Assembly (NCBI GenBank): GCA_030653435.1
Contig: JAURZI010000025.1
Span: forward strand, 1 to 64,000
Reading direction: 5' to 3'
Origin: Methylovulum sp.
Lineage (GTDB): Bacteria > Pseudomonadota > Gammaproteobacteria > Methylococcales > Methylomonadaceae
DNA: 64,000 bases
Shown: positions 36,992 through 46,815 of the stretch, piece after piece
Layout of the letters: every line of letters starts with the position of its first letter
Position numbering within the stretch: the first letter of the stretch is position 1
Notes under the pieces: model-generated
Told to the model about the DNA's origin: nothing
The model's input: the letters and a program-made list of their open reading frames with translations, nothing else
The model's database searches: none
Position numbers and translations under genes: made by a program

Positions 36992-38644
36992 ATGTACCAG
37001 TATAACGACACCGACCAAACACTTGTTGATGAACGGGTAGCCCAGTTTAGACGGCAAACCGAACAATTTTTAAAAGGCGAAATTACTGACGATCAATTTC
37101 GCGCATTGCGCTTAAGAAACGGCCTTTATATCCAAACCCATGCGCCCATGTTGCGGATAGCCGTCCCTTATGGCCTGCTTAGCTCCAGACAGCTACGCAA
37201 AATAGCGCATATCGCCCGTCATTACGATAAAAACTACTGCCACTTCACCACGCGGCAAAACATTCAGTTTAACTGGCCAAAGCTCGAACAGGTGCCTGAT
37301 ATTCTTGCGGAACTGGCGGACGTGCAAATGCACGCCATACAAACCAGCGGTAACTGTATAAGAAACACTACCGCAGATCATTTAGCAGGCATCTGTATCG
37401 ATGAAATTGAAGACCCACGCCCTTACTGCGAAATTATCCGTCAATGGAGTACGTTGCATCCCGAATTCGACTACCTACCCCGCAAATTCAAGATTGCCGT
37501 CAGCGGCGCCTTGCATGACAGGGCGGCGACACAGTTTCATGACATCGGCTTGCATCTGGTTAACAACGATGCCGGGGAAACCGGTTTCAGGGTATTGGTT
37601 GGCGGGGGTTTGGGCCGTACCCCTATCATCGGGCAAGTCATCAAACCTTATCTCGAAAAAAAGCATTTGTTATCGTATCTGGAAGCGATTTTACGGATAT
37701 ACAATCTATTCGGACGCAGGGATAACAAATACAAGGCCCGTATTAAAATTCTGGTTAAAGAATCAGGATTGGATAACTTTGCCGATCTGGTCGAGCAAGA
37801 ATGGCTATTGACCAGGGACGCGCAAGAATTAAGCGCTGAACGCATCCAGGCGATGAAAATGCAGTTTGTGGCGTTTGACTACGACGCCGATGCCGGACAA
37901 GACCACAGTTTTGCACAATATCAGCAAGACCAGCCAAAATTTGCGACATGGATCCGGCACAACACCGTAGCCCATAAAATGGCGGGCTATCGCGCCGTGT
38001 TCCTGTCGTTGAAAGCCCCCGACGTACCTCCCGGCGACATGACCGACGCGCAGCTTGACGCCGTTGCCGATTTAGCTGACCGTTACAGCTTCGGTCAGTT
38101 ACGGACCACACATAGGCAGAACCTGATTTTTGCCGATGTTAAACAGGCGGATTTATACCCCTTATGGCAGCAACTGGATGCGCTCAAACTGGCTACGCCG
38201 AATATCGGCACAGCTACAGACATCATTTGCTGCCCAGGCCTTGATTTTTGCTCACTCGCCAACGCAAGCTCAATCGGCATCGCAAAAGAAATCAATGAAG
38301 CGCTGGATGATATGGACTATCTGCATGATATTGGTGATGTGAAAATCAATATGTCCGGTTGCATGAACGGCTGCGCCCACCAAAGTGTCGGGCACATCGG
38401 CATACTGGGCGTCGATAAAAAAGGCACGGAATGGTATCAGCTGACTTTGGGCGGCTCATCCGAAAATGAAGCGGCTATCGGGGATAGGCTAGGCCCTGCC
38501 GTTGCCAAACATGAAGTCACCCAGGCCATCACGACGATACTCGATGTTTACGTCAAACAACGCCTGGATGGCGAATCGTTTCTGGATATGGTCAAACGGG
38601 TCGGCATCGATCCCTTCAAGGAGCAAGTTTATGCAACTCATTAA
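36992..38644 (+). CDS. Siroheme sulfite (nitrite/sulfite) reductase, CysI-like
   Basis: A 550-residue assimilatory reductase of the nitrite/sulfite reductase family, reducing sulfite to sulfide with six electrons. Duplicated ferredoxin-like and siroheme domains are visible, including HFTTRQNIQFNWPKL and TSGNCIRNTTADHLAG. The [4Fe-4S]-siroheme cysteines are in CCPGLDFC near 413-420 and CMNGC near 456. The GTG at 36956 gives an unusual extension, so the ATG at 36992 (MYQYNDTDQ) is used. The following gene is the DUF934 partner seen with this class, pointing to sulfite rather than nitrite. No flavoprotein CysJ is adjacent, so ferredoxin or another donor is likely. Confidence 0.92.
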   Translation: MYQYNDTDQTLVDERVAQFRRQTEQFLKGEITDDQFRALRLRNGLYIQTHAPMLRIAVPYGLLSSRQLRKIAHIARHYDKNYCHFTTRQNIQFNWPKLEQVPDILAELADVQMHAIQTSGNCIRNTTADHLAGICIDEIEDPRPYCEIIRQWSTLHPEFDYLPRKFKIAVSGALHDRAATQFHDIGLHLVNNDAGETGFRVLVGGGLGRTPIIGQVIKPYLEKKHLLSYLEAILRIYNLFGRRDNKYKARIKILVKESGLDNFADLVEQEWLLTRDAQELSAERIQAMKMQFVAFDYDADAGQDHSFAQYQQDQPKFATWIRHNTVAHKMAGYRAVFLSLKAPDVPPGDMTDAQLDAVADLADRYSFGQLRTTHRQNLIFADVKQADLYPLWQQLDALKLATPNIGTATDIICCPGLDFCSLANASSIGIAKEINEALDDMDYLHDIGDVKINMSGCMNGCAHQSVGHIGILGVDKKGTEWYQLTLGGSSENEAAIGDRLGPAVAKHEVTQAITTILDVYVKQRLDGESFLDMVKRVGIDPFKEQVYATH

Positions 38645-39083
38645 AGACCGACACATTATTGATGATACCTGGCGTTACCTCGCCGATGATGCCGCGCCTA
38701 TTGATGGGGACATCACAGTATCGTTAGCACGTTGGCTAAACGATAAAGCACAACTGCTAGGCCATCAGGGCAAACTCGGCGTCAGAATCGGCCCTTCAGA
38801 CTCTGCTGCAGATCTGGCTGATGATTTGGCACACCTGCAACTGATCGAACTGGATTTTCCTGACTTCGCCGATGGCCGCTTATTTTCACAAGCTTGGCTA
38901 TTAAGGTGCCGGTATCACTATGCAGGCGAAATTCGGGCTACCGGGCATTATATGTCCGACCAAGTGTTTTATTTATCGCGTGTTGGCGTTAACGCTTTCA
39001 AACCTGAGCAAGCCGGACATTTAGCTGTCGAACTGTCCCATCTCAATGACTTTACAGTGCAGTATCAGAAATCGGTTAACTAG
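38631..39083 (+). CDS. DUF934 protein, sulfite reductase partner
   Basis: A 150-residue protein of the DUF934 family, annotated as a probable oxidoreductase component linked to sulfite reduction and nearly always adjacent to CysI-type genes. Conserved features are LARWL, LGVRIGPSD, LIELDFPDFADGR and GEIRATGHYMSDQ near the C-terminal third. The frame is open further upstream inside cysI, but AAGGAG lies seven bases before the ATG at 38631, deciding the start. It overlaps the cysI stop by 14 bases. The molecular role is not established. Confidence 0.9.
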   Translation: MQLIKDRHIIDDTWRYLADDAAPIDGDITVSLARWLNDKAQLLGHQGKLGVRIGPSDSAADLADDLAHLQLIELDFPDFADGRLFSQAWLLRCRYHYAGEIRATGHYMSDQVFYLSRVGVNAFKPEQAGHLAVELSHLNDFTVQYQKSVN

Positions 39084-39126
39084 GGGCAACAAGGCCGCTT
39101 ATTGCGTCTATAGCGTTTAGGTTTTG

Positions 39127-39170
39127 ATGCCGACTACCCACTTTGCTGAGTCTTAATGGGTAGCCGGCAT
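39127..39170 (+). terminator. Hairpin after the sulfite reductase operon
   Basis: A 14-bp stem with one mismatch (ATGCCGACTACCCA / TGGGTAGCCGGCAT) with a 16-base loop starts 43 bases after the DUF934 stop. There is no T tract, so it may be a 3' end stabiliser or attenuator rather than a strong terminator. Confidence 0.45.
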
Positions 39171-39315
39171 GGCAGGACTCTCCCTCCGCTCAGCTGTTAT
39201 CTTAGACACGCGCCGGAGCCGTTGAGCGCAGTTCGGGCATGCCAAGAAAGCCCTTGTGTAAAAAGCTGGCTGGTTCCAGAATTGTCGCCCATTTAACACG
39301 AGGATAATTTCTGCT

Positions 39316-40788
39316 ATGGCACGCACCCTTCTAGTTGTCGACACACTTTCCGACTGGAACCCTTATTACCCCAGTGACCAAGTCATTTCCTTCGAATCCT
39401 ATCTGGCTACCGGGCAAGAGGATTCGGGGCAACGCGTCCGTGTCATCAACCTTTGCAGCAGCTATTCTTATCTTTCCGACGGTTATTATTGCTCGTTGTT
39501 GGCCGAAGCCCGCAGCCATCACGTCATACCTTCCGTTAAAGTGCTGAATGACCTGGGCAAAAATGCGCTTTACCGGCTGCAACTGGAAGATTTATCCGGG
39601 CCGCTGGCCCGCGCCTTCAAACGCCAGAATAAAAACAGCGAAATCACGCTGTTCAGCTATTTCGGCGCGACAGCGGACGCTAATTTTCATGAACTGGTCA
39701 GGTTGCTGTTCGACCGCTTCCCCTGCCCAATTCTGGAAATCACGCTACGCTTCGAACAACAATGGCAGATCACCGATTTAAAAGCCGTGCCACACCGCCA
39801 CCTGGATGACACGATGCAGACATTTTTTGCCGAATCGCTGGACAAATTCAGCAAAAAAGTCTGGCGTAAAGGCCGAGCGCGTAAAGCGGCGCGTTACGAC
39901 TTGGCCATATTGATTAATCGCGAAGAACAGCTGCCGCCGAGCAACCGCATCGCACTTAAAAAATTCATCAAGATGGGCACAGAACTGGGCATTGATGTCG
40001 AACTCATCACCGCTCAGGATTATGGCCGTTTACCCGAATTCGACGGCCTGTTTATCCGCGAAACCACAGCCATAGACCACTATACCTACCGGTTTGCCAA
40101 AAAAGCCGAGGCCGAAGGGCTGATGGTTATCGATGACCCCAGCTCCATGTTGCGTTGCGCCAACAAAGTCTATCTCGCCGACTTGTTCCGCACCCATCGC
40201 GTACCGTCCCCCAAAACCTGGATATTGCATAATGGCAATGCCGAACATCTGGATAAGCTCGAAGTCGAGGCTGGTTTCCCGGTCGTCATTAAAATCCCGG
40301 ATGGTTCGTTCTCGCGCGGTATCGTTAAAGTCAATGACCGGCAGGAGCTTGAGCTTAAAGTCGCCGAACTGTTTCAACAATCCGCGCTGCTGTTGGCCCA
40401 GGAGTTCCTTTATACTGAATTCGACTGGCGCATCGGCATTTTTAACAATAAGGCCTTATTCGCCTGCCGTTATTATATGGTAAAAAATCACTGGCAAATT
40501 TACCGCCACGGCGCAAACCGCGTCGATAGCGGCGATTTCGAAACGCTGGCCACTTTCGAAGTCCCCAGGGCTGTGCTGGAAGCCGCGCTTAAAGCCACGC
40601 AATACATAGGTAACGGTTTTTACGGTGTCGATGTCAAGGAAAAAAACGGCAAGGGCTATGTGATAGAAGTCAATGACAACCCGAATATCGACAGCGGCAT
40701 TGAAGACAAATATCTGGGCGATGAACTGTATCGGCTCATCATGACCGAGTTTCTGCGGCGTATGGAAAATCACAGCAAGGGTCTATAA
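39316..40788 (+). CDS. RimK-like ATP-grasp protein with N-terminal RLAN-type domain
   Basis: A 490-residue protein: the N-terminal half has the RLAN-type extension (LVVDTLSDWNPYYPSDQVIS, NDLGKNALYRLQLEDLSG, LFSYFGATADANFHEL). The C-terminal half (about 210-480) is an ATP-grasp ligase with GFPVVIKIPDGSFSRGIVK, AQEFLYTEFDWRIG and the metal-binding VIEVNDNPNIDSG. Such proteins join amino acids, often glutamate, to carboxyl groups of peptides or small molecules; the substrate of this subgroup is not known. GAGGA lies 13-17 bases before the ATG. It stands alone between non-coding stretches. Confidence 0.88.
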   Translation: MARTLLVVDTLSDWNPYYPSDQVISFESYLATGQEDSGQRVRVINLCSSYSYLSDGYYCSLLAEARSHHVIPSVKVLNDLGKNALYRLQLEDLSGPLARAFKRQNKNSEITLFSYFGATADANFHELVRLLFDRFPCPILEITLRFEQQWQITDLKAVPHRHLDDTMQTFFAESLDKFSKKVWRKGRARKAARYDLAILINREEQLPPSNRIALKKFIKMGTELGIDVELITAQDYGRLPEFDGLFIRETTAIDHYTYRFAKKAEAEGLMVIDDPSSMLRCANKVYLADLFRTHRVPSPKTWILHNGNAEHLDKLEVEAGFPVVIKIPDGSFSRGIVKVNDRQELELKVAELFQQSALLLAQEFLYTEFDWRIGIFNNKALFACRYYMVKNHWQIYRHGANRVDSGDFETLATFEVPRAVLEAALKATQYIGNGFYGVDVKEKNGKGYVIEVNDNPNIDSGIEDKYLGDELYRLIMTEFLRRMENHSKGL

Positions 40789-41096
40789 CAACTCTTGCTT
40801 GCCAGACCGCAAGCAGACTTAGCTGCTAGAGATGCCAACCCCCAAACTTAAAGAGATGTTCCAAGCCCGACACCCGGAAAATTATGGTGGTCATGAGCTT
40901 TGGTCACAAGGGTAATTGCTGTAGAATCGCCTAAGTTACCCACAAACACCCATCGTCGCGACTACCGGATCCGGTCGCAGGACCAACGCCAATCTGTAAA
41001 TCTTAATATACGCTAACGCATAGTTTCACAAACATAACCATTACAGTAAATAATCCCCGTTTTTTACGGCTCTATTACTACCAAAAGGATATTAAA
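40789..41096. other. Intergenic region before the unknown small protein, no gene seen
   Basis: These 308 bases contain no convincing frame or tRNA. A compact hairpin is at 40958-40978 (GCGAC / GTCGC around the perfect palindrome CCGGATCCGG, 40965-40974). A CCGT-TTTTT-ACGG hairpin sits about 30 bases before the next gene's ATG. A promoter for the small protein must be here but no pair was clear. Confidence 0.35.
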
Positions 41097-41465
41097 ATGG
41101 ACGCAATTACGGCATCAACCAGCACAGTAAGACAACAACAAAATGCAGCCGTTAGCCCGGCATCATCCCAACGCACAAAAGGCTTAGAAAGCAAGGAAGC
41201 GGCTATTGAAATCCGATCAGATAACGATACGGATGACAGCTTAAAGGTTGCCGGCAGCACCGTGAAGCTTTCCGATTCGGCAGTAAAACTCTCCCAGTCA
41301 GCACCCGTCACAAGCAGCAGCAAATCCGCATCCATTGACAATAATGCCAAAGCCCAACAATCGTTAAACCAATTACTTTCAAGCTTTAACACTGCCCCGT
41401 CACAAGCGCTCAACGCCCACAGCAACGTCACCTCCGGCCTAGTGTTAAAATCGTTGGCAACTTAA
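41097..41465 (+). CDS. Unknown small Ser/Ala/Gln-rich protein
   Basis: I do not recognise this 122-residue protein. It has a good AAGGAT ribosome site, no signal peptide, no transmembrane helix and no Cys. It is rich in Ser, Ala, Gln and Asn, with a partial repeat (STVKLSDSAVKLSQS) and a likely amphipathic helix (KAQQSLNQLLSSFN), so it may be largely disordered. The VKLS/SxA wording vaguely recalls motility-type small proteins such as FlgM, but this is too weak to call. No flagellar gene is near; the YjfB-like gene ten kb away is the only other hint of motility. Confidence 0.65.
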   Translation: MDAITASTSTVRQQQNAAVSPASSQRTKGLESKEAAIEIRSDNDTDDSLKVAGSTVKLSDSAVKLSQSAPVTSSSKSASIDNNAKAQQSLNQLLSSFNTAPSQALNAHSNVTSGLVLKSLAT

Positions 41466-41581
41466 CACCATCACCCATAACCTGTGCATTTTCTGTTCAA
41501 AACCGATTTAAAAATCTCTAACACGCTGTTTTGCCACCCCAAAAATTTTCCCTCGTTTTGTAAACGCTACAAGGAAATAAA

Positions 41582-43219
41582 ATGATTAATAAACCCGCTG
41601 ATATAACCCGCCCGGCGGATCTGCAAAGACATAACCTGGGAACCGGACCGATCCGCAGCAACCGGCCTGTTTATCAGGATTTTCTCCCGCCCTGCAACCA
41701 TGCGTGTCCTGCCGGTGAAAATATCCAGGCTTGGCTGGCATTGGTCCAGGCCGGCCACTACCAGCAGGCGTGGCAAGAAATCATGAAAGACAATCCCATG
41801 CCTGCCATTCATGGACGGGTTTGCTACCATCCTTGCGAAACCCAATGTAACCGCGAACAGCTTGATGGGGCAGTCAGCATCCATGCGGTTGAACGTTTTC
41901 TGGGCGATATGGCTTTGCTTGAAAATTGGCAAATTAAGGCAGATTTTAAACCTAGCGGCAAACGGATTCTGGTTATCGGCGCCGGGCCTAGCGGCTTGTC
42001 CGCCGCTTACCATTTGACACGGCTAGGGCACAAGGTAGTGATTTACGAGGCCGGCCCGATAGCGGGCGGCATGATGCGTTTCGGTATTCCAGCCTATCGT
42101 TTACCCCGTCATGAGCTTGATTTGGAAATCAAAAGAATCGAAAACTTGGGCGTAGACATCGTTCTCAATCGAAAAGTTGATAATTTGCTGGCCGACAAGA
42201 AAGAAGGTGGATTCGATGCGGTATTTGTCGCCGTAGGTGCACATTTAAGCAAACGGATTGATATTCCGGCCAGAGAGGCCTCAAAAATGCTAGACGCCAT
42301 TACCTTTTTGCGGGAAGCATCAGCAGGAAACGCACCCAAACTGGGGCGCAAAGTCGCCATTTATGGGGGAGGCAATACCGCTATGGATGCCGCCAGGACC
42401 GCCAAACGACTGGGTGCCGAAGAAGCCTTGATCATCTACCGCCGCGACCGCGAACACATGCCTGCGCATGACTTCGAAGCCGATGAAGCCATCGAAGAAG
42501 GCGTAAAAATCAATTGGCTGCGCTCCATCACCGAAATGGATGAAACCTCATTAACAGTTGAAATCATGGCCTTGGATGCAAGCGGTCGGCCCCAACCCAC
42601 AGGAACCTACGAAACGCTGGAAGCCGATGCGCTTATTTTGGCGGTCGGCCAGGACACCGACACCGGCTTTTTGCGCTCGGTCTCCAGCATAGAGTTCACC
42701 TCCGATGGCACCGTGATCGTAGATTCCGGCATGAAAACCGGTGCGGCAGGCATTTTTGCCGGCGGCGACATGGTACCTAGCGAACGGACCGTCACGGCTG
42801 CCGTCGGCCATGGCAAAAAGGCTGCCCGCCATATTGATGCCTGGTTACGCGATACCCGCTATATTGCCGCTCCCAAACATGATCTGGTTGGCTACGAAAA
42901 GTTGCACACCTGGTACCAGACCGATGCCGACCAAAAAAAACAAGATCATATACCGGCAAACCGACGGACCGAAGATTTCTCGGAAATTATTGCCGGACTT
43001 AATACGGCTGATGCAACATTTGAGGCGCAACGATGTTTTTCCTGCGGCAACTGTTTTGAATGCGATGGCTGTTATGGCGCCTGCCCGGAAAATGCCGTCA
43101 TCAAACTAGGCCCCGGCAACCGCTACCGTTATGACTACGACTTATGTACCGGCTGTGCGGTCTGCTATGAACAATGTCCTTGCCATGCTATTGAAATGGT
43201 TACTGAAAAGAGAGTTTAA
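41582..43219 (+). CDS. GltD-like NAD(P)-dependent flavoprotein with extra Fe-S clusters
   Basis: A 545-residue protein related to the glutamate synthase small subunit. The N-terminal Fe-S region has CNHACPAG and CYHPCETQCNR. It is followed by FAD binding (VIGAGPSGLSAAYHL near 125), NAD(P) binding (YGGGNTAMDAARTAKRLG near 260) and the FAGGDMV motif. A C-terminal 2[4Fe-4S] ferredoxin-like domain (CFSCGNCFECDGCYGACP, CTGCAVCYEQCPC) is added, which GltD lacks. No glutamate synthase large subunit is present; instead nifJ follows within 3 bases. It most likely transfers electrons between NAD(P)H and ferredoxin, or to the pyruvate oxidoreductase. AAGGA precedes the ATG. Confidence 0.9.
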   Translation: MINKPADITRPADLQRHNLGTGPIRSNRPVYQDFLPPCNHACPAGENIQAWLALVQAGHYQQAWQEIMKDNPMPAIHGRVCYHPCETQCNREQLDGAVSIHAVERFLGDMALLENWQIKADFKPSGKRILVIGAGPSGLSAAYHLTRLGHKVVIYEAGPIAGGMMRFGIPAYRLPRHELDLEIKRIENLGVDIVLNRKVDNLLADKKEGGFDAVFVAVGAHLSKRIDIPAREASKMLDAITFLREASAGNAPKLGRKVAIYGGGNTAMDAARTAKRLGAEEALIIYRRDREHMPAHDFEADEAIEEGVKINWLRSITEMDETSLTVEIMALDASGRPQPTGTYETLEADALILAVGQDTDTGFLRSVSSIEFTSDGTVIVDSGMKTGAAGIFAGGDMVPSERTVTAAVGHGKKAARHIDAWLRDTRYIAAPKHDLVGYEKLHTWYQTDADQKKQDHIPANRRTEDFSEIIAGLNTADATFEAQRCFSCGNCFECDGCYGACPENAVIKLGPGNRYRYDYDLCTGCAVCYEQCPCHAIEMVTEKRV

Positions 43220-43222
43220 ACA

Positions 43223-46200
43223 ATGACCGCAAATCAGCTTGTAACCGTTGACGGCAATGAAGCCGTCGCTTATGTGGCTTATCGGATTAACGAGGTGTGT
43301 GCAATTTATCCGATCACGCCATCTTCCGCGATGGCGGAATGGGCCGACCAATGGGCGGCGGAAGGCAAAACCAATATCTGGGGCAATATACCGTTGATCG
43401 CTGAAATGCAAAGCGAAGGCGGTGCTGCCGGGGCGGTGCACGGAGCCTTGCAAACCGGGGCGCTGACGACGACCTTTACTGCGTCGCAGGGCTTGCTGTT
43501 GATGATCCCCAATATGTATAAAATAGCAGGCGAATTGACCGCCACGGTTATTCATGTGGCCGCACGTTCGCTGGCGGCCCAGGGGTTGTCGATATTTGGC
43601 GACCATTCCGATGTCATGGCCGTCCGCGACACCGGTTTTGCGCTATTGGGTTCCAGTTCGGTTCAGGAAGCCCATGATATGGCGCTAATCGCCCAAGCGG
43701 CGACCCTGGAATCACGCGTGCCCTTCATACACTTCTTCGATGGCTTTCGGACATCACACGAAGTCAATAAAATCGAATTGCTTGCCGATGAGCAAATCCG
43801 CGCCATGATCGAGGGTGATCTGGTCAGGGCGCACCGCGGACGTGGACTCAATCCCGATAATCCGTTTATACGCGGTACGGCGCAAAATCCTGACATTTAT
43901 TTTCAGGCCAGGGAAACTGTCAATTCCTTTTACGCTAAAATCCCGGTTATCGTCCAGCAAGCGATGGATAAATTCGCCGGACTGACTGGACGCAGTTACC
44001 GCTTATTTGAGTACAGCGGCGCCGATAATGCCGAAAAAATCCTCGTAATTATGGGTTCCGCCGCTGAAACGGTAAAAGAAACGGTCAGCAGCTTGGTTAA
44101 ACAAGGTGAAAAAGTAGGAGTCATCCATGTCCGTTTGTATCTGCCGTTTGCACAAGACGCTTTTCTGGAGGCACTCCCGCTGACTGTCCAATCCGTTGCC
44201 GTTTTGGACAGGACCAAATCACCGGGCGCTACCGGAGAGCCGCTTTTTCTTGATGTCATGACCACTTTTGCGGAAGCGTTCAATGCCGGCAAGCTAGCCA
44301 ACATGCCCAAGACTATCGGCGGCCGTTACGGGCTTTCGTCAAAAGAATTCACCCCCGCCATGGTCAAAGGCGTATTCGACGAACTGGGCAAGGCACAGGC
44401 CAAAAGCCATTTCACGATAGGCATCCACGACGATGTGACCCATAGCAGCCTGGATTATGACCCAGCCTACACTATCGATTCCGATAACGTGATCTCGGCC
44501 TTGTTCTTCGGACTTGGGGCCGACGGCACGGTAGGCGCCAATAAAAACACCATTAAAATCATCGGCGACATACCGGGTTTTTATGCACAAGGTTATTTCG
44601 TCTACGACTCCAAGAAATCAGGCTCGCAAACCGTTTCGCATTTGCGCTTTGGGCCGGAACCCATACATGCGCCTTACCTCATCCAGACGGCGCAATTTAT
44701 CGGCTGCCATCAGTTCAATTTTCTTTTTAAGACAGACCTGTTGGCACAGGCGGCACCCGGTTCGGTATTCTTGCTGAACAGCCCTTTTGCAGCCGATGAA
44801 GTTTGGGATCGCCTGCCCCGACATGTGCAGGAAAAAATCATCACCAAGCGTTTGTCCTTTTATGTCATCGACGCCTCCAAGGTGGCGTTGGAAAGCGATA
44901 TGGGCAACCGCGTCAATACCATCCTGCAAACCTGTTTTTTTGCCCTCTCCGGCGTACTGCCCAGGGAACAGGCTATCGCTAAAATAAAAGAAGCCATCAA
45001 AAAAACCTACAGCAAAAAAGGCGAAGACGTCGTCACGAAAAACTTCGCGGCTGTCGACCAAACGCTAGCGAACCTGCATCAGGTCAAGATTCCGCAGCAC
45101 GCCACCAGCATCTTGGAAATGCCATTGATTGTACCGGTTGAGGCACCCCCATTTGTCCAGCAAGTGACCGCCAAAATGATGGCAGGCACGGGGGATGAAC
45201 TTTCCGTCAGCCAATTGCCGCAAGACGGTACCTACCCTTCCGGCACCACGGCCTGGGAAAAACGCAATGTCTCCCAATATGTGCCCGAATGGGAGCCCGA
45301 CCTTTGCATCCAATGCGGCAATTGCAGTTTCGTTTGCCCGCATTCCGTCATCCGGGCCAAGTTTTATAACCAACATGCGCTGGAAAATGCGCCGCCCGCG
45401 TTTAAATCAGCAGGTATCAGCGCCAGAGGCTTTCCTGAAACCCGTTTTACCTTGCAGATCTATCTTGAAGATTGCACCGGCTGTAATTTGTGCGTCAGCG
45501 TTTGTCCTGCCATCAGCCTTAAAGAAAGCGGCGTCAAGGCTATCAACATGAAACCGAAAGCGCCGCTGATGACGCAGGAAAAGGACAACATCCGCTTCTT
45601 TGAAACCTTGCCGCATAATGACCGGCACCATGTTGATTTTTCGTCTATTCGCGGCACCCAATTTCTTCAGCCGCTGTTTGAATTTTCCGGCGCCTGCGCG
45701 GGTTGCGGTGAAACACCTTATGTCAAACTGGTGTCGCAATTATTCGGCGACCGGTTAATTGTCGCCAATGCCACCGGCTGTTCTTCGATCTATGGCGGCA
45801 ATCTGCCCACCACGCCGTGGACCAAAAACGCCGAGGGACGCGGTCCGGCCTGGTCGAATTCTTTGTTTGAAGATAATGCCGAATTCGGTTTTGGCTTTCG
45901 CTTAACTGCCGATAAACATCGCGCTTTGGCGATGCAGCTCACGCGGGAATTCCAAGCCGAACTGGGTGGTGATTTCGTCAATGAAATCTTGAATGCGCCA
46001 CAGAAAACCGAATCCCAGATCCGTAGGCAACGTGAACGGGTGGCAGAATTAAAAGCCGTATTGCTGCACTTAAACTCCGAAAATGCCCAAGATTTGCTAT
46101 CGGTTGTCGACCATCTGGTCCGGCGCAGCATCTGGATTATTGGCGGCGATGGCTGGGCCTACGACATAGGATCAGGCGGGCTGGACCATATTCTCGCCAG

Positions 46201-46804
46201 TGGACGGGATGTCAATGTGCTGGTTCTGGACACTGAAGTATATTCCAACACCGGCGGACAAATGTCCAAATCAACGCCATTGGGTGCAGTCGCCAAATTT
46301 GCTGCGGGTGGCAAAACAGTGGCTAAAAAAGACATCGCCCTGCAAGCCATTTCCTACGGTAATGTTTATGTTGCCCGTATCGCGATGGGGGCCAACCCTC
46401 AGCAAACCTTATTGGCTATGCGCGAAGCGGAGGCCTATCCGGGGCCGTCATTAATCTTGGCTTACAGCCATTGCATCGCACACGGCATCAACATGGAACA
46501 TGGCCTGAAGCAGCAGGATTTGGCCTCAGCCAGCGGATATTGGCCATTAATACGCTATAACCCGGTTTTACGCCAATCTGACAAAAACCCTTTTGTGTTG
46601 GATTCGCCACGCCCGCGCATAGCTTTTAAAGATTACGCCTACAATGAATTACGCTACAAAATGCTGCAACGGACTAATCCTGATGAGGCCGAGCGCATGC
46701 TTGACCTGGCGCAGCAGATCGTCAACCAAAAATGGGGCATTTATGAACAAATGGCGACCAGCTCCGGCAGCCAGTTCCATCCTGATGCCAATCTTACCGA
46801 TTAG
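43223..46804 (+). CDS. nifJ: Pyruvate:ferredoxin/flavodoxin oxidoreductase
   Basis: This single-chain enzyme of 1193 residues interconverts pyruvate + CoA and acetyl-CoA + CO2 with low-potential electrons. Domains in order: the N-terminal pyrimidine-binding domain (AVAYVAYRINEVCAIYPITP), domains II-III, a 2[4Fe-4S] ferredoxin domain (CIQCGNCSFVCPHS near 695, CTGCNLCVSVCPA near 751), and the thiamine diphosphate domain (CAGCGETPYVKL near 826, GDGWAYDIGSGGLDH near 975, YSNTGGQMSKSTP). All key cysteines are present, so it looks functional. The enzyme is normally oxygen-sensitive, suggesting hypoxic or fermentative carbon flow. It is the middle gene of a tight three-gene operon. Confidence 0.96.
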   Translation: MTANQLVTVDGNEAVAYVAYRINEVCAIYPITPSSAMAEWADQWAAEGKTNIWGNIPLIAEMQSEGGAAGAVHGALQTGALTTTFTASQGLLLMIPNMYKIAGELTATVIHVAARSLAAQGLSIFGDHSDVMAVRDTGFALLGSSSVQEAHDMALIAQAATLESRVPFIHFFDGFRTSHEVNKIELLADEQIRAMIEGDLVRAHRGRGLNPDNPFIRGTAQNPDIYFQARETVNSFYAKIPVIVQQAMDKFAGLTGRSYRLFEYSGADNAEKILVIMGSAAETVKETVSSLVKQGEKVGVIHVRLYLPFAQDAFLEALPLTVQSVAVLDRTKSPGATGEPLFLDVMTTFAEAFNAGKLANMPKTIGGRYGLSSKEFTPAMVKGVFDELGKAQAKSHFTIGIHDDVTHSSLDYDPAYTIDSDNVISALFFGLGADGTVGANKNTIKIIGDIPGFYAQGYFVYDSKKSGSQTVSHLRFGPEPIHAPYLIQTAQFIGCHQFNFLFKTDLLAQAAPGSVFLLNSPFAADEVWDRLPRHVQEKIITKRLSFYVIDASKVALESDMGNRVNTILQTCFFALSGVLPREQAIAKIKEAIKKTYSKKGEDVVTKNFAAVDQTLANLHQVKIPQHATSILEMPLIVPVEAPPFVQQVTAKMMAGTGDELSVSQLPQDGTYPSGTTAWEKRNVSQYVPEWEPDLCIQCGNCSFVCPHSVIRAKFYNQHALENAPPAFKSAGISARGFPETRFTLQIYLEDCTGCNLCVSVCPAISLKESGVKAINMKPKAPLMTQEKDNIRFFETLPHNDRHHVDFSSIRGTQFLQPLFEFSGACAGCGETPYVKLVSQLFGDRLIVANATGCSSIYGGNLPTTPWTKNAEGRGPAWSNSLFEDNAEFGFGFRLTADKHRALAMQLTREFQAELGGDFVNEILNAPQKTESQIRRQRERVAELKAVLLHLNSENAQDLLSVVDHLVRRSIWIIGGDGWAYDIGSGGLDHILASGRDVNVLVLDTEVYSNTGGQMSKSTPLGAVAKFAAGGKTVAKKDIALQAISYGNVYVARIAMGANPQQTLLAMREAEAYPGPSLILAYSHCIAHGINMEHGLKQQDLASASGYWPLIRYNPVLRQSDKNPFVLDSPRPRIAFKDYAYNELRYKMLQRTNPDEAERMLDLAQQIVNQKWGIYEQMATSSGSQFHPDANLTD

Positions 46805-46815
46805 AGGGAACACAC

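Noticed and set aside
40900-40930. Sigma-54-like promoter (TGG...TTGC)
   Set aside because: The distance between the GG and GC elements is four bases too long for a sigma-54 site.
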